Positions 9,162 through 17,667 of a stretch of 33,576 nucleotides of DNA are shown one piece after another; position 1 is the stretch's first letter, and each line of letters starts with the position of its first letter. A model generated the notes under the pieces. That model saw only the letters and a list, made by a program, of their open reading frames with translations. It made no database searches and had not been told where the DNA came from. The position numbers and the translations under genes are program-made. Source of the DNA: JBKHDT01 sp049974825 (GTDB taxonomy: Bacteria; Pseudomonadota; Gammaproteobacteria; Halothiobacillales; Halothiobacillaceae). The stretch lies in the NCBI GenBank assembly GCA_049974825.1, contig JBNGDJ010000013.1, positions 1 through 33,576 on the forward strand, written 5' to 3'.

Positions 9162-11774
9162 ATGACCAGTGCAGAGCTGCGCAAGGCGTTTCTCGAGTTT
9201 TTCCGGGCACGCGATCACGAGATCGTGCCGTCCGCCTCGCTGGTGCCGGCCCACGACCCGACGCTTCTGTTCACCAATGCGGGGATGGTGCCTTTCAAGG
9301 ATGCCTTCCTTGGCCGTGAGCACCGCGACAACCCGCGGGCGGTGAGCTGCCAGCGCTGCGTGCGTGCCGGCGGCAAGCACAACGACCTGGAAAACGTCGG
9401 TTACACCGCGCGGCACCACACCTTCTTCGAGATGCTGGGCAATTTCAGCTTCGGGGATTACTTCAAAGAAGAGGCGATCCGTTATGGCTGGGACTTTCTC
9501 ACCGGCACGCTCGGACTGCCGGCCGACAAGCTGACCGTGACCGTCTACGAGACCGACGATGAAGCCTACGAGATTTGGGCAGGCATGATCGGCATCCCGG
9601 CCGAGCGCCTGATCCGCATCGGGGACAAGCCCGGTGGCGGGTCCGACAACTTCTGGCAGATGGGTGATACCGGCCCCTGCGGTCCCTGCACCGAGATTTT
9701 CTACGATCATGGGCCGGAAGTGCCTGGCGGGCCGCCCGGCTCGCCCGACGAGGACGGTGACCGATTCATCGAGATCTGGAACATCGTTTTCATGCAGTAC
9801 GACCGGGACGAGTCCGGCACGCTGACGCCGCTGCCGAAGCCGTCGGTGGATACCGGTATGGGCCTTGAGCGTCTGGCGGCGGTCGTACAGGGTGTCCACA
9901 GCAATTACGACACGGATATCTTCCAGCGCCTGATCCGCGAGGCTGCTGCCCTGACCGGGGCCGAAGATCTGTCTTCCAGTTCCCTGAAAGTGCTGGCCGA
10001 TCACATCCGCTCCTGCGCGTTCCTGGTGGCCGATGGAATTCTTCCCGGCAACGAGGGCCGAGGCTACGTCCTGCGACGGATCATCCGTCGGGCGGCGCGG
10101 CACGGGCACAAGCTCGGACAGGACCGGCCGTTTTTCCACAAGCTGGTCGACCCGCTGGTTGAACTGATGGGTGAGGCCTACCCGGAACTGGCGGCGGGCC
10201 GCGAGCAGATCGCGCGGGTGCTCAAACAGGAAGAGGAGCGCTTCATCCAGACGCTTTCCTCGGGCATGGGCCTGCTCGAAGACGCACTGCGGTCCCTGTC
10301 GTCGGGCGACACGCTTGACGGCGAGCTGGTTTTCCGCCTTTACGACACGCATGGATTCCCCTTCGATCTGACGGCCGACATCGCCCGCGAACGCGGCGTA
10401 TTGCTGGACGAGGCCGGTTTTGAGCAGGCCATGGCCCGCCAGCGGGCGCAATCGCGGGCGGCCAGCCATTTCTCGGTATCGCAGCACGCGGTGGACATTG
10501 AGGTCGACACCTGCTTTGAAGGTTACGAGAAAGAGACCGAGACCGGACGGGTGGTGGCCCTGCTGCAGGACGGTCATTCGGTTTCCAGCCTGCCCGCCGG
10601 AACCGAGGGCGTGGTGATCCTTGATCGCACCGCGTTCTATGCCGAATCCGGCGGACAGGTCGGGGATACCGGCGTGTTGGTCGGCGAGCAGGGCCGGTTC
10701 GTGGTCAGCGATACCCAGAAGCAGGGTGGCGCTTTCGCGCACATCGGGCGCATGGTTGAGGGCAGCCTTTGCGTGGACCAGACAGTCGAGACACGCATCG
10801 ATGCCGAGCGTCGGCAGGCCATTCGCCTGAACCATTCGGCAACGCACCTGCTTCATGCTGCTTTGCGCGCGGTCCTTGGCCCGCATGTTCAGCAGAAGGG
10901 CTCCCGCGTCGCGCCCGATGAATTGCGCTTTGACTTCTCCCATCCCGAGCCGATCTCGCCGGAGACACTGGCGCAAATCGAGGCAATGGTGAACGAGCAG
11001 GTGCGGCGCAATGCAGCGGTCGAAACGCGGGTCATGCCCATCGAAGCCGCCCGGGCGGCCGGGGCGATGGCCCTGTTTGGCGAAAAGTACTCGGACGAGG
11101 TCCGCGTGGTGACCATGGGCGAGTTTTCCATGGAATTGTGTGGCGGAACGCACGCCCGGCGCGTGGGAGACATCGGCCTGTTCAAGATCGTGGGCGAGGG
11201 CGGTGTGGCGGCCGGCATCCGGCGAATCGAGGCGGTTACCGGTGCCGGCGCTCTGCAGTGGGTCCGCGAGGCTGACGAGCAGCTCGGCCGGATTGCCGCG
11301 CTGGTCAAGGGTGCGCGCGGCGAGGCGTTTGAGCGTGTCGAACAACTGGTGCAGCGCGGCCGGCAGCTGGAGCGTGATCTTGCCGAGCTCAAGGGCCGCC
11401 TGGCAAGCCAGGCGGGGGGCGATCTTGCCGCGCAGGCGCTGGATATCAATGGTGTCCGGGTGCTGGCCGCGAGTATCGAGGGTGCCGACCAGGGCGCGCT
11501 TCGCGATACCGTGGATCAACTCAAGAACAAGCTGGGGACAGCGGCGATTGTCCTGGCCACGGTCGATGACGGAAAGGTGCGGCTGGTCGCCGGTGTCACC
11601 CCGGATCTGACCGATCGGATCAAGGCAGGCGCCCTGGTCAACGTGGTTGCCGAGCAGGTTGGCGGAAAGGGTGGCGGTCGTCCCGACCTGGCGCAGGCTG
11701 GCGGCAACGATCCCGCGGCGCTTCCGGCGGCGTTGGACTCGGCACGGGCCTGGCTGCAGGCGCAGGTGGAGTGA
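9162..11774 (+). CDS. alaS: Alanyl-tRNA synthetase
   Basis: AlaS charges tRNA-Ala with alanine and hydrolyses mischarged Ser- and Gly-tRNA-Ala. The 870-residue protein matches the full-length family (~875). Visible features are the class II aminoacylation core with FTNAGMVPFKD near the N-terminus, the editing-site HxxxH (H558, H562 in NHSATHLLH), the CGGTH motif (660-664) that completes the zinc site, and the C-terminal DHHA1/C-Ala region with GGKGGGRPDLAQAGG. The start is ATG 9162; the upstream sequence is A-rich rather than a clear Shine-Dalgarno site. Position after recA-recX and before csrA is conserved in gammaproteobacteria. Confidence 0.98.
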   Translation: MTSAELRKAFLEFFRARDHEIVPSASLVPAHDPTLLFTNAGMVPFKDAFLGREHRDNPRAVSCQRCVRAGGKHNDLENVGYTARHHTFFEMLGNFSFGDYFKEEAIRYGWDFLTGTLGLPADKLTVTVYETDDEAYEIWAGMIGIPAERLIRIGDKPGGGSDNFWQMGDTGPCGPCTEIFYDHGPEVPGGPPGSPDEDGDRFIEIWNIVFMQYDRDESGTLTPLPKPSVDTGMGLERLAAVVQGVHSNYDTDIFQRLIREAAALTGAEDLSSSSLKVLADHIRSCAFLVADGILPGNEGRGYVLRRIIRRAARHGHKLGQDRPFFHKLVDPLVELMGEAYPELAAGREQIARVLKQEEERFIQTLSSGMGLLEDALRSLSSGDTLDGELVFRLYDTHGFPFDLTADIARERGVLLDEAGFEQAMARQRAQSRAASHFSVSQHAVDIEVDTCFEGYEKETETGRVVALLQDGHSVSSLPAGTEGVVILDRTAFYAESGGQVGDTGVLVGEQGRFVVSDTQKQGGAFAHIGRMVEGSLCVDQTVETRIDAERRQAIRLNHSATHLLHAALRAVLGPHVQQKGSRVAPDELRFDFSHPEPISPETLAQIEAMVNEQVRRNAAVETRVMPIEAARAAGAMALFGEKYSDEVRVVTMGEFSMELCGGTHARRVGDIGLFKIVGEGGVAAGIRRIEAVTGAGALQWVREADEQLGRIAALVKGARGEAFERVEQLVQRGRQLERDLAELKGRLASQAGGDLAAQALDINGVRVLAASIEGADQGALRDTVDQLKNKLGTAAIVLATVDDGKVRLVAGVTPDLTDRIKAGALVNVVAEQVGGKGGGRPDLAQAGGNDPAALPAALDSARAWLQAQVE

Positions 11775-11893
11775 GCGCGCAGTCTGGCGTGCGCATCGGG
11801 CTTGTAAACGTTTCTTGCAATTTCTGACTAGGTCCTGTGCAAATATTTGGACGGTGCTTCGGTCCTTCGATAAAAGGAATTGATGGTTTAGAC

Positions 11894-13123
11894 ATGGCTT
11901 TGATTGTCCAAAAGTATGGCGGTACCTCCGTCGGCACGACGGAGCGGATCGAGCGTGTGGCGGAGCGGGTCGTCCGTCACCGCGCGGCCGGCGACGATGT
12001 GGTGGTCGTGGTTTCCGCGATGAGCGGCGAGACCAACCGGCTGATCGAGATGGCCCGGCAAATCAACCCGCAGCCGAGTGAGCGGGAAATGGATGTGCTC
12101 GTCTCAACTGGCGAACAGGTCACCATTGCCCTGCTTGCCATGGCGCTCGAAAAGCTCGACCAGCCAGCCCGTTCGTATACCGGGGCCCAGGTGCGCATTC
12201 TGACGGACAGTGCGCATACCAAGGCGCGCATCCGCGAGATCGATACACAGCGGATCCAGGAGGACCTGCAGGCAGGGCGCGTGGTTGTGGTCGCCGGGTT
12301 TCAGGGGATGGACGAGCACGGCAACATCACCACACTGGGTCGCGGCGGGTCCGATACCTCGGCCGTTGCGCTTGCCGCGGCGCTCAAGGCGGACGAATGC
12401 CAGATCTATACCGACGTGGACGGGGTCTACACGACTGACCCGCGGGTGGTTCCCTCCGCGCGCCGGCTGGACCGGATCACCTTTGAGGAAATGCTGGAGA
12501 TGGCCAGCCTCGGGTCAAAGGTCCTGCAGATCCGTGCCGTGGAATTTGCCGGCAAGTACGAGGTCCCGCTGCGCGTGCTCTCCTCCTTTGAGGATGGACC
12601 CGGAACCCTGATTACCTTGGAGGACAATGAAATGGAACAGGCCGTTATTTCCGGCATCGCCTTCAACCGGGACGAAGCCCAGCTGACCGTCAAGGGCGTG
12701 CCGGACAACCCGGGCATTGCCTACCGCATTCTCGGGCCGATCGCCGAGGCGAACATCGAGGTGGACATGATCGTTCAGAACGTCGGCGCCGACGGGATGA
12801 CGGACTTCACCTTCACCGTCCACCGCAATGACTACGAGAAGGGGCTGGGCATCCTGCGCAATGCCTGCACGGACCTGGGCGCCCGCGAAGTCTCCGGTGA
12901 CACGCGGATCGTCAAGGTTTCCATCGTCGGCGTGGGGATGCGTTCGCATGCCGGGATTGCCTCCAGGATGTTCGGTGCGCTCTCCGAGGAGAAGATCAAT
13001 ATCCGAATGATCTCCACCTCGGAAATCAAGACCTCCGTGGTTGTCGATGAAAAGTATCTCGAACTGGCTGTCCGTGCTCTGCATGACGCCTTCGAGCTTG
13101 AAAAGGGACCGGTGGCTGGTTGA
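11894..13123 (+). CDS. lysC: Aspartokinase (alpha subunit)
   Basis: Aspartokinase phosphorylates aspartate, the first step toward lysine, threonine, methionine and diaminopimelate. The 409-residue product starts MALIVQKYGGTSVG, the kinase signature. It carries GRGGSDTSAVALAAAL and YTDVDGVYTTDPR, then two C-terminal ACT domains (from about residue 260) that bind feedback effectors. The frame is open upstream, but the family start is ATG 11894; an AAGGAA is present at a long 13-base distance. An internal start is described separately. It lies between alaS and csrA with gaps of 119 and 238 bases, so it is probably its own transcription unit. Confidence 0.96.
   Translation: MALIVQKYGGTSVGTTERIERVAERVVRHRAAGDDVVVVVSAMSGETNRLIEMARQINPQPSEREMDVLVSTGEQVTIALLAMALEKLDQPARSYTGAQVRILTDSAHTKARIREIDTQRIQEDLQAGRVVVVAGFQGMDEHGNITTLGRGGSDTSAVALAAALKADECQIYTDVDGVYTTDPRVVPSARRLDRITFEEMLEMASLGSKVLQIRAVEFAGKYEVPLRVLSSFEDGPGTLITLEDNEMEQAVISGIAFNRDEAQLTVKGVPDNPGIAYRILGPIAEANIEVDMIVQNVGADGMTDFTFTVHRNDYEKGLGILRNACTDLGAREVSGDTRIVKVSIVGVGMRSHAGIASRMFGALSEEKINIRMISTSEIKTSVVVDEKYLELAVRALHDAFELEKGPVAG
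12632..13123 (+). CDS. Probable internal-start aspartokinase beta subunit
   Basis: An in-frame ATG at codon 247 of lysC is preceded by a full GGAGG (12619-12623) at 8 bases, better than the ribosome site of the main start. The 163-residue product, beginning MEQAVISGIAFNRDEAQ, would be just the two ACT regulatory domains. In Bacillus, Corynebacterium and some other bacteria, aspartokinase is an alpha2-beta2 enzyme whose beta subunit comes from such an overlapping in-frame start, and the N-terminal sequence here resembles those. The start is seen in sequence; its use is inferred. Confidence 0.5.
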   Translation: MEQAVISGIAFNRDEAQLTVKGVPDNPGIAYRILGPIAEANIEVDMIVQNVGADGMTDFTFTVHRNDYEKGLGILRNACTDLGAREVSGDTRIVKVSIVGVGMRSHAGIASRMFGALSEEKINIRMISTSEIKTSVVVDEKYLELAVRALHDAFELEKGPVAG

Positions 13124-13361
13124 GTGCGCTGTCAGAAGCCAGTCAAAAGTCGAAAAAAACCCGTGCGCAGGCAAGGTACATGAAACTGAGGGCGTGCCGC
13201 CCGGTCCGTGTTGGTCCGGATCGCATGCTTGTGCGAAATGAGCAAAACCCGGTGCCGCGGTATTAAGTCACCAGCAGGAGCCAGCCGCGGCTGGGCCGGG
13301 TCGACAGGGGTGGCCGGTACGCTTGCCTCCCGCTGCATGAATCTATCAAGGAGAAACTGCC

Positions 13362-13556
13362 ATGCTTATTCTTACCCGTCGGATTGGCGAGGTGCTTCGG
13401 ATTGGAGACGATGTCGCCATCACCGTGCTTGGCATCAAGGGAAATCAGGTCCGCATCGGGATTGATGCTCCCAAGGATGTCGCTGTCCATCGCGAGGAAA
13501 TCTACCAGCGGATCAAGAACGAGGTAGATGAGCCGGTCGAGGAAGGGGCCGGTTGA
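13362..13556 (+). CDS. csrA: Carbon storage regulator, RNA-binding protein CsrA
   Basis: CsrA is a small dimer that binds GGA motifs in mRNA leaders to block or activate translation, controlling carbon flow, motility and biofilm. The 64-residue protein starts MLILTRRIGEVLRIGDD and contains VRIGIDAPKDVAVHREEIY, with the conserved RNA-contact residues near Leu4 and Arg44. A strong AAGGAG (13350-13355) lies 6 bases before the ATG. The order alaS-(lysC)-csrA-tRNA-Ser is the usual gammaproteobacterial one. In the 238 bases between lysC and csrA I found no convincing terminator or promoter. Confidence 0.97.
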   Translation: MLILTRRIGEVLRIGDDVAITVLGIKGNQVRIGIDAPKDVAVHREEIYQRIKNEVDEPVEEGAG

Positions 13557-13588
13557 ACGCCACCAGCCATGATCTCCCGGACAGGGGA

Positions 13589-13618
13589 TTGCCTTGAGAG
13601 GGGCTGCTCGTATAGAAT
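13589..13618 (+). promoter_or_regulatory. Candidate tRNA-Ser promoter
   Basis: TTGCCT (13589-13594) and TAGAAT (13613-13618) are 18 bp apart. They are followed by a GC-rich GCGG discriminator, typical of stringently controlled stable-RNA promoters, about 14 bases before the mature tRNA. Confidence 0.5.
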
Positions 13619-13631
13619 GCGGTCTTCTTTT

Positions 13632-13724
13632 GGAGAGGTGGCCGAGTGGCTGAAGGCGCTCCCCTGCTAAGGGAGTATAGGGTTTATAGCCCTATCGAGG
13701 GTTCGAATCCCTCTCTCTCCGCCA
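13632..13724 (+). tRNA. tRNA-Ser (anticodon GCU)
   Basis: The 93-base gene, with an encoded CCA, folds as a type II tRNA. The acceptor stem GGAGAGG pairs with TCTCTCC. The D-arm is present, the anticodon loop CTGCTAA gives GCT (13666-13668), and a long variable arm precedes the T-arm GAGGG-TTCGAAT-CCCTC. The discriminator is G73, as expected for serine. It reads AGC/AGU codons. The position after csrA is conserved. Confidence 0.97.
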
Positions 13725-13736
13725 TTATTTTTCCTT

Positions 13737-13765
13737 AACCCGCTGTGTTTGCAGCGGGTTTTTTT
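13737..13765 (+). terminator. Rho-independent terminator of tRNA-Ser
   Basis: AACCCGCTG (13737-13745) pairs perfectly with CAGCGGGTT (13752-13760), and the T-run continues to 13765. It lies 12 bases after the tRNA 3' end. Confidence 0.9.
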
Positions 13766-13937
13766 GTGTATTTCCCGCCCACCCCTACCATGCACGCATT
13801 TGCCCGGCGGGCATTTCGTGACTGGTCGCGAGTCCTCCGGAGACTCGATTCTTCAGGCCACCTCAGGCGGTGCGCGAACAGACGACGGCTTGTTTCGCTC
13901 AATATCCATTAAATTTGTTTAGTTAATGATTTGAATG

Positions 13938-13946
13938 TGCTATATT
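13938..13946 (+). promoter_or_regulatory. Extended -10 promoter of the Spy-like gene
   Basis: TGCTATATT is a TGn-extended -10 element (TATATT at 13941-13946) in a strikingly AT-rich stretch (about 13890-13975) amid GC-rich DNA. Only a poor -35 (TTTAGT, 13918-13923) stands 17 bp upstream. The remainder of the gap from the tRNA terminator holds nothing I can identify. Confidence 0.5.
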
Positions 13947-13990
13947 AGAAGTTCATTAATAACTGATTTTTGTCTGGGAGACAGAGCAAT

Positions 13991-14425
13991 ATGAAGATCC
14001 GTAAGGTACGCCGCACCCTGATTGCCGCCGCCCTGGTCGCTGGCTTGTCGCTGCCGGTTTCCGTGATGGCTGTGGACCGCTCGGAACTGCCGACGCCGAT
14101 CGTGGAGCTGATGCCGCATGTGCAAAAACTGGGCGATTCGCTGAACCTGACCGCGGAGCAGAAAAAAACACTGGATGCCTGGATGGCCGAGGCGCCGGCA
14201 AGACGCGAGGCGCTGGAGGATGAATATCTGGCGATTCGGGCAGAACTGCGTGAGGCGATCCTCAAGCGCGATGAGCGACTCAATCGCGAGCGTCTGATTG
14301 CCCACCTGGCTGAGAAGGACAAGCAGTTGACCCAGATGCGCAGCCTTTGCGCCCGCATGCTCGAGGATACCTTGAGCGCCGAGCAGTACCAGAAGGTAGT
14401 GGAAAGCTATCGAAGCAGCCTCTGA
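13991..14425 (+). CDS. Spy/CpxP-like periplasmic LTxxQ-motif protein
   Basis: The 144-residue protein starts with a Sec signal peptide: basic MKIRKVRRT, then a hydrophobic Ala/Leu/Val core ending near VMA-VD. The mature part is almost all helix-forming and charged. It contains LNLTAEQKKTLDAW, the LTxxQ motif of Spy and CpxP, periplasmic ATP-independent chaperones or envelope-stress modulators, and LSAEQYQKV as a second such repeat. GGGAGA (13976-13981) is 9 bases before the ATG. It stands alone, with its own AT-rich promoter region. Family assignment rests on the motif and architecture; a role in envelope stress is inferred. Confidence 0.65.
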   Translation: MKIRKVRRTLIAAALVAGLSLPVSVMAVDRSELPTPIVELMPHVQKLGDSLNLTAEQKKTLDAWMAEAPARREALEDEYLAIRAELREAILKRDERLNRERLIAHLAEKDKQLTQMRSLCARMLEDTLSAEQYQKVVESYRSSL

Positions 14426-14440
14426 GGCCTTGCTGCGCCT

Positions 14441-14596
14441 GGGTATTCCCGATTGGGGCAGGGAATACCCGACGCGCAATGGCGCAAGCCATTGCATTGC
14501 GAAGTATGGGCCGGGCGTGAACCCGGGCTCCACCAGCTGACGCGTCAAGCTGGCGCAGGCCTACCAAGCCCGGGGATGGCTTTGTCCAGGGCTTGC
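14441..14596 (+). repeat. Dispersed multi-hairpin repeat, copy 2
   Basis: It contains a perfect 10-bp inverted repeat GGGTATTCCC/GGGAATACCC (14441-14450, 14461-14470) and CAATGGC-GCAA-GCCATTG (14477-14494). A GC-rich CCGGG/CCCGG arm, a CCAGCT...AGCTGG arm and a right end (GGATGGCTT.GT.CAG.G) shared with copy 4 follow. It fills much of the 384-base gap between the Spy-like gene and the GtrA-like gene. Bases 14597-14740 show nothing else clear. Confidence 0.6.
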
Positions 14597-14740
14597 TTGA
14601 CGAAGCTGGCCAACTTCGACAAGCGGGTTGGGCGACATGCGGACGGTAGGCTTGCCGTCGCCGGCATGTTAACCTCCGGCCTCCAAGAGTTTCCGCGGAT
14701 GTCCGATCCATGATTGCTCGCCCCTGTCTGTCCTCCGCAG

Positions 14741-14790
14741 TTCAATGGCCTGGGCCATTGGGCGACAGGACACCCATGTCTCCGGGCACA
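14741..14790 (-). repeat. Dispersed repeat core, copy 3, opposite orientation
   Basis: Here the core is inverted relative to copies 1, 2 and 4. CAATGGC/GCCATTG (14743-14760) is followed by a GGACA/TGTCT stem, where other copies have GGGCA/TGCCC. It stands directly before the GtrA-like gene and may lie in its leader. Confidence 0.5.
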
Positions 14791-14809
14791 CGGCAGTAAT
14801 GGCCGCCTG

Positions 14810-15277
14810 ATGAAAGCACTGCTTAACGGCTACCTGACCTCCAACTCTATGCCTGCGCAGTTTCTGCGTTTCGGGACCGTGGGGACGAAGATCTCGCTGA
14901 TCGATATCGGAGGTTTGTACCTGCTGCATGTGTTGCTGGGTATGAATCTTTATGCAGCGCGCGCGCTTTCACTGGGCTCGGCGATTCTGGTTGGCTATCT
15001 GCTCAACCGCTACTTCACCTTCGATCACGAGCAGCGTAGTGGGTTTTACCGTCAAATGGCGGGCCACTTCGGCGTGCATGCCACCGGCGGCCTCATCAAC
15101 TACGGCGTGTTTTCGCTCGTCCTCCTGGTGACCAAGCGGCTTCATCCGGAATGGGCCGGTTCGCTGTGGCTGCCGCTGGTGGCCGTGGTCGCGGGGGGAG
15201 TCGTGGGGTTGCTGTTCAACTTTGCCGCCTCGCGCCGCTTTGTGTTCAAACGGCGGGAACGGAGCGAGACGCCATGA
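14810..15277 (+). CDS. GtrA-like four-helix membrane protein
   Basis: GtrA family proteins are small inner-membrane proteins that often accompany glycosyltransferases and are thought to help flip or present undecaprenyl-linked sugars. The 155-residue product has about four hydrophobic helices. Family-like features are QFLRFGTVG at the N-terminus, SAILVGYLLNRYFTF after helix two, and the closing FNFAASRRFVFKRR. The start is uncertain: ATG 14810 or ATG 14849 (142 residues), neither with a clear ribosome site. Its TGA overlaps the next ATG (ATGA, 15274-15277), so it is translationally coupled to the sulfotransferase-glycosyltransferase gene, which suggests a shared pathway. Confidence 0.75.
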   Translation: MKALLNGYLTSNSMPAQFLRFGTVGTKISLIDIGGLYLLHVLLGMNLYAARALSLGSAILVGYLLNRYFTFDHEQRSGFYRQMAGHFGVHATGGLINYGVFSLVLLVTKRLHPEWAGSLWLPLVAVVAGGVVGLLFNFAASRRFVFKRRERSETP

Positions 15278-17667
15278 CTTTCCGCGCTTTCCTGCTTGGT
15301 CTGCGGCTGTACCTGGTCTGCCTCGCCGAGGCTTTGGGTCGCCGGGGCCGGGCGGTGGCGCCGCTGAATCTTCGCCGGCTGCTCGTGCTGCTTTTGGGCT
15401 TCCCGCTGTTCCTGCTCTGGCAACTCCTGCACTGGCTCGGCTTTGTCCTGGACGAGATTTTTTTTCGTGGCTATCGGAAGGTCGTGATCCAAGAGCCGCT
15501 GATCATCACCGGGATTCCCCGAAGTGGCACGACCTTCCTGCACCGGGAGCTCGCGCGCGACGAGCAGGATTTCACCACCTTCCGGACCTGGGAGGCGCTG
15601 CTGGCTCCGTCGGTGACCGGGCGGCGACTCGTGCTTGCGGTTGCCTGGCTGGATCGCCGGGCGGGCCGCCCGCTGGAGCGGGGTATCGACTGGCTGACCC
15701 GGCGGCTCGCCGGGCGGCTGGCGCATATCCATGAGGTCGGCATGACGGCCCCGGAAGAAGATTACCTGGCCTTGCTGCCGGCAGCGGGCAGTTTCATTCT
15801 GGTGCTGTTGTTCCCGGCCAGCAGGCACATCTGGCAGTTGGCGCGGTTCGGCGACATGCCAGCGCGAGATCGCGCAGTGCTGCTCGACTACTACGAGGCC
15901 TGCCTGAAAAAGCATCTTTATGTTCGGGGAGGCGACCGGCGGCTGCTCAGCAAGAATGCGGCCTTTGGTGCCTGGGTCGGTCCGCTGTCCGAACGATTCG
16001 AAGACGCGCGCTTTCTTGTCTGCCTTCGTGATCCAGAGGTGGCGCTGAAGTCCCAGCTCAGCTCGCTGGAGGGCGGGATGCGTGCGCTTGGAACCCTGGA
16101 TGCGGCACCAACCTTCGGTCGAGACTTCGGGGACACCATTGCCCATCTCTATGCACAGTTGGCGCAGGCGCGCAGGACGCTTCCGCCCGAGCGGCTGGCG
16201 ATCATCGACCACGCAGAGTTGATCGAACGGGGAGACGAGGTTCTCGAACATGCGCTGCGGCAACTGCAGATTCCCAGGACCCCCGCGCTGGATGCCGTGC
16301 TGGCGCAGGTGCGAGAGCAAACCCGAGCGCATCAGAGTGGTCACCGACATCGGCCGCCGCCCGAGGCCCTTGCCGAGGCGACGCAGCGCATGCAGTCCGT
16401 GCGCGAATGCCACCAGGCGCTGGTCGGGGGGCGGACGCCGCCGGAGCTGCCCGAACCGGCCGAGGCCGTGCTGAAGCCCCGCGCTGCCGATCAGCCACAC
16501 GGCGACGAAGAGCAGGGCGAGACACCGGTGGAGTCCACATCCGCCGGCGCCGAAGCGTCGACGGTTGAAGTCGCGCCCCGCCTGGCCGACCTGCGGGTAG
16601 CGATCTTTTCGGATGCCCTGCCTGAGCGCAACGGGGCCGGATCATACTACGAGGACCTGGTCCCGCAGCTGGCGCCGCATCTGGGGGGCATCCGAATGTT
16701 CCGCCCGGCCGTTCGTCGTCGACTCTGGTGGCTGACACTACCCCTGCCGGGCGACCCGACGCAAAAACTCATCTTGCCCAACCTGTTCCGGATTCGCCGC
16801 GCCTTCAGGGCATTTGACCCCCAGCTGGTGATCGCGGTGACGCCGGGGCCTTTCGGCCTGCTTGGTCTTTCTCTGGCGCGCCGGCAGGGCAGTACATTCC
16901 TCAGTGCCTTTCACACCCATTTCGAGGGATTGGTGACGCTGTACGGTGACACCTGGTTCTTCCGTGCGGCCCGCCGCTACCTTGAGGGCGTCAATCGCCG
17001 TCTGTTTCGCCACAGTGCCGCGGTACTCGTGAACAACGAGGGATTGGTGCAGACGGTTCGTGACCTGGGTGCGCAGCGCGCGCCGGTGATGGGGACGCCA
17101 CTTTCGGCGGCTTTCCTGGATACCCCGCCCAAGGTGCATTCCGGCGGGCTTGGTCGCATCCTGTTCGCGGGGCGGCTGGCGCCGGAAAAGAACCTGCCGG
17201 CATTGATCGAGGCAATCAAGGCCCGACCGGAGCTTGAATTCGTGCTGGCCGGGGACGGGCCGCTCTACAAGGAACTGGCGCAGTTGGCCGAGCGCTGTGC
17301 CAATCTTCGCCTGACCGGCTGGCTTGATCGGCCCGCCTTGCGTGCGGAGATGGATGCGGCGGATCTGCTGGTGCTGCCCTCGCACATGGAAACCTTCGGC
17401 ACGGTGGCGCTGGAGGCCATGGCGCGCGGACGGCCCGCGCTGGTGGCCGAGGCCGCCGGGATTCACCGTTGGCCCGTGCTTGAGGATGCGTTGTTCGTGT
17501 TCCATTCTGACCAGAGCCTGGCGGATGCGCTGGCCCAACTGGAGGAGCGGGCACCCGAGGATTGGCACGAACACGCCGAAGCGGCTCGACTGGCGGCGGA
17601 AACCCTGAACCGGCAGACCATCGAGCAGTGGCTGCGCCTGCTGGAGACCCACGGCCATGCATGTTGA
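15274..17667 (+). CDS. Sulfotransferase-glycosyltransferase (GT4) fusion protein
   Basis: This 797-residue protein joins two enzyme domains. The N-terminal ~400 residues look like a PAPS-dependent sulfotransferase. A hydrophobic stretch at about 36-58 may anchor it. The 5'-phosphosulfate loop GIPRSGTTFLH is at 80-90, and a 3'-phosphate-binding candidate FLVCLRDPEVALKSQ is near 247-260. A Pro/Glu/Ala-rich linker (about 400-438) follows. Residues from about 440 form a GT-B glycosyltransferase group 1 domain: VAIFSDALPERNGAG, SAFHTHFEGLVTLYGD, FAGRLAPEKNLPALIEAI (near 631-648) and METFGTVALEAMARG with the E-x7-E pair (706, 714). It overlaps genes on both sides. Making a sulfated glycolipid or glycan is the natural inference; the substrate is unknown. 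Confidence 0.8.
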   Translation: MTFRAFLLGLRLYLVCLAEALGRRGRAVAPLNLRRLLVLLLGFPLFLLWQLLHWLGFVLDEIFFRGYRKVVIQEPLIITGIPRSGTTFLHRELARDEQDFTTFRTWEALLAPSVTGRRLVLAVAWLDRRAGRPLERGIDWLTRRLAGRLAHIHEVGMTAPEEDYLALLPAAGSFILVLLFPASRHIWQLARFGDMPARDRAVLLDYYEACLKKHLYVRGGDRRLLSKNAAFGAWVGPLSERFEDARFLVCLRDPEVALKSQLSSLEGGMRALGTLDAAPTFGRDFGDTIAHLYAQLAQARRTLPPERLAIIDHAELIERGDEVLEHALRQLQIPRTPALDAVLAQVREQTRAHQSGHRHRPPPEALAEATQRMQSVRECHQALVGGRTPPELPEPAEAVLKPRAADQPHGDEEQGETPVESTSAGAEASTVEVAPRLADLRVAIFSDALPERNGAGSYYEDLVPQLAPHLGGIRMFRPAVRRRLWWLTLPLPGDPTQKLILPNLFRIRRAFRAFDPQLVIAVTPGPFGLLGLSLARRQGSTFLSAFHTHFEGLVTLYGDTWFFRAARRYLEGVNRRLFRHSAAVLVNNEGLVQTVRDLGAQRAPVMGTPLSAAFLDTPPKVHSGGLGRILFAGRLAPEKNLPALIEAIKARPELEFVLAGDGPLYKELAQLAERCANLRLTGWLDRPALRAEMDAADLLVLPSHMETFGTVALEAMARGRPALVAEAAGIHRWPVLEDALFVFHSDQSLADALAQLEERAPEDWHEHAEAARLAAETLNRQTIEQWLRLLETHGHAC

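Noticed and set aside
9081..11519. An 812-residue minus-strand open frame opposite alaS
   Set aside because: It is a shadow of alaS; AlaS has every expected motif in the other strand.
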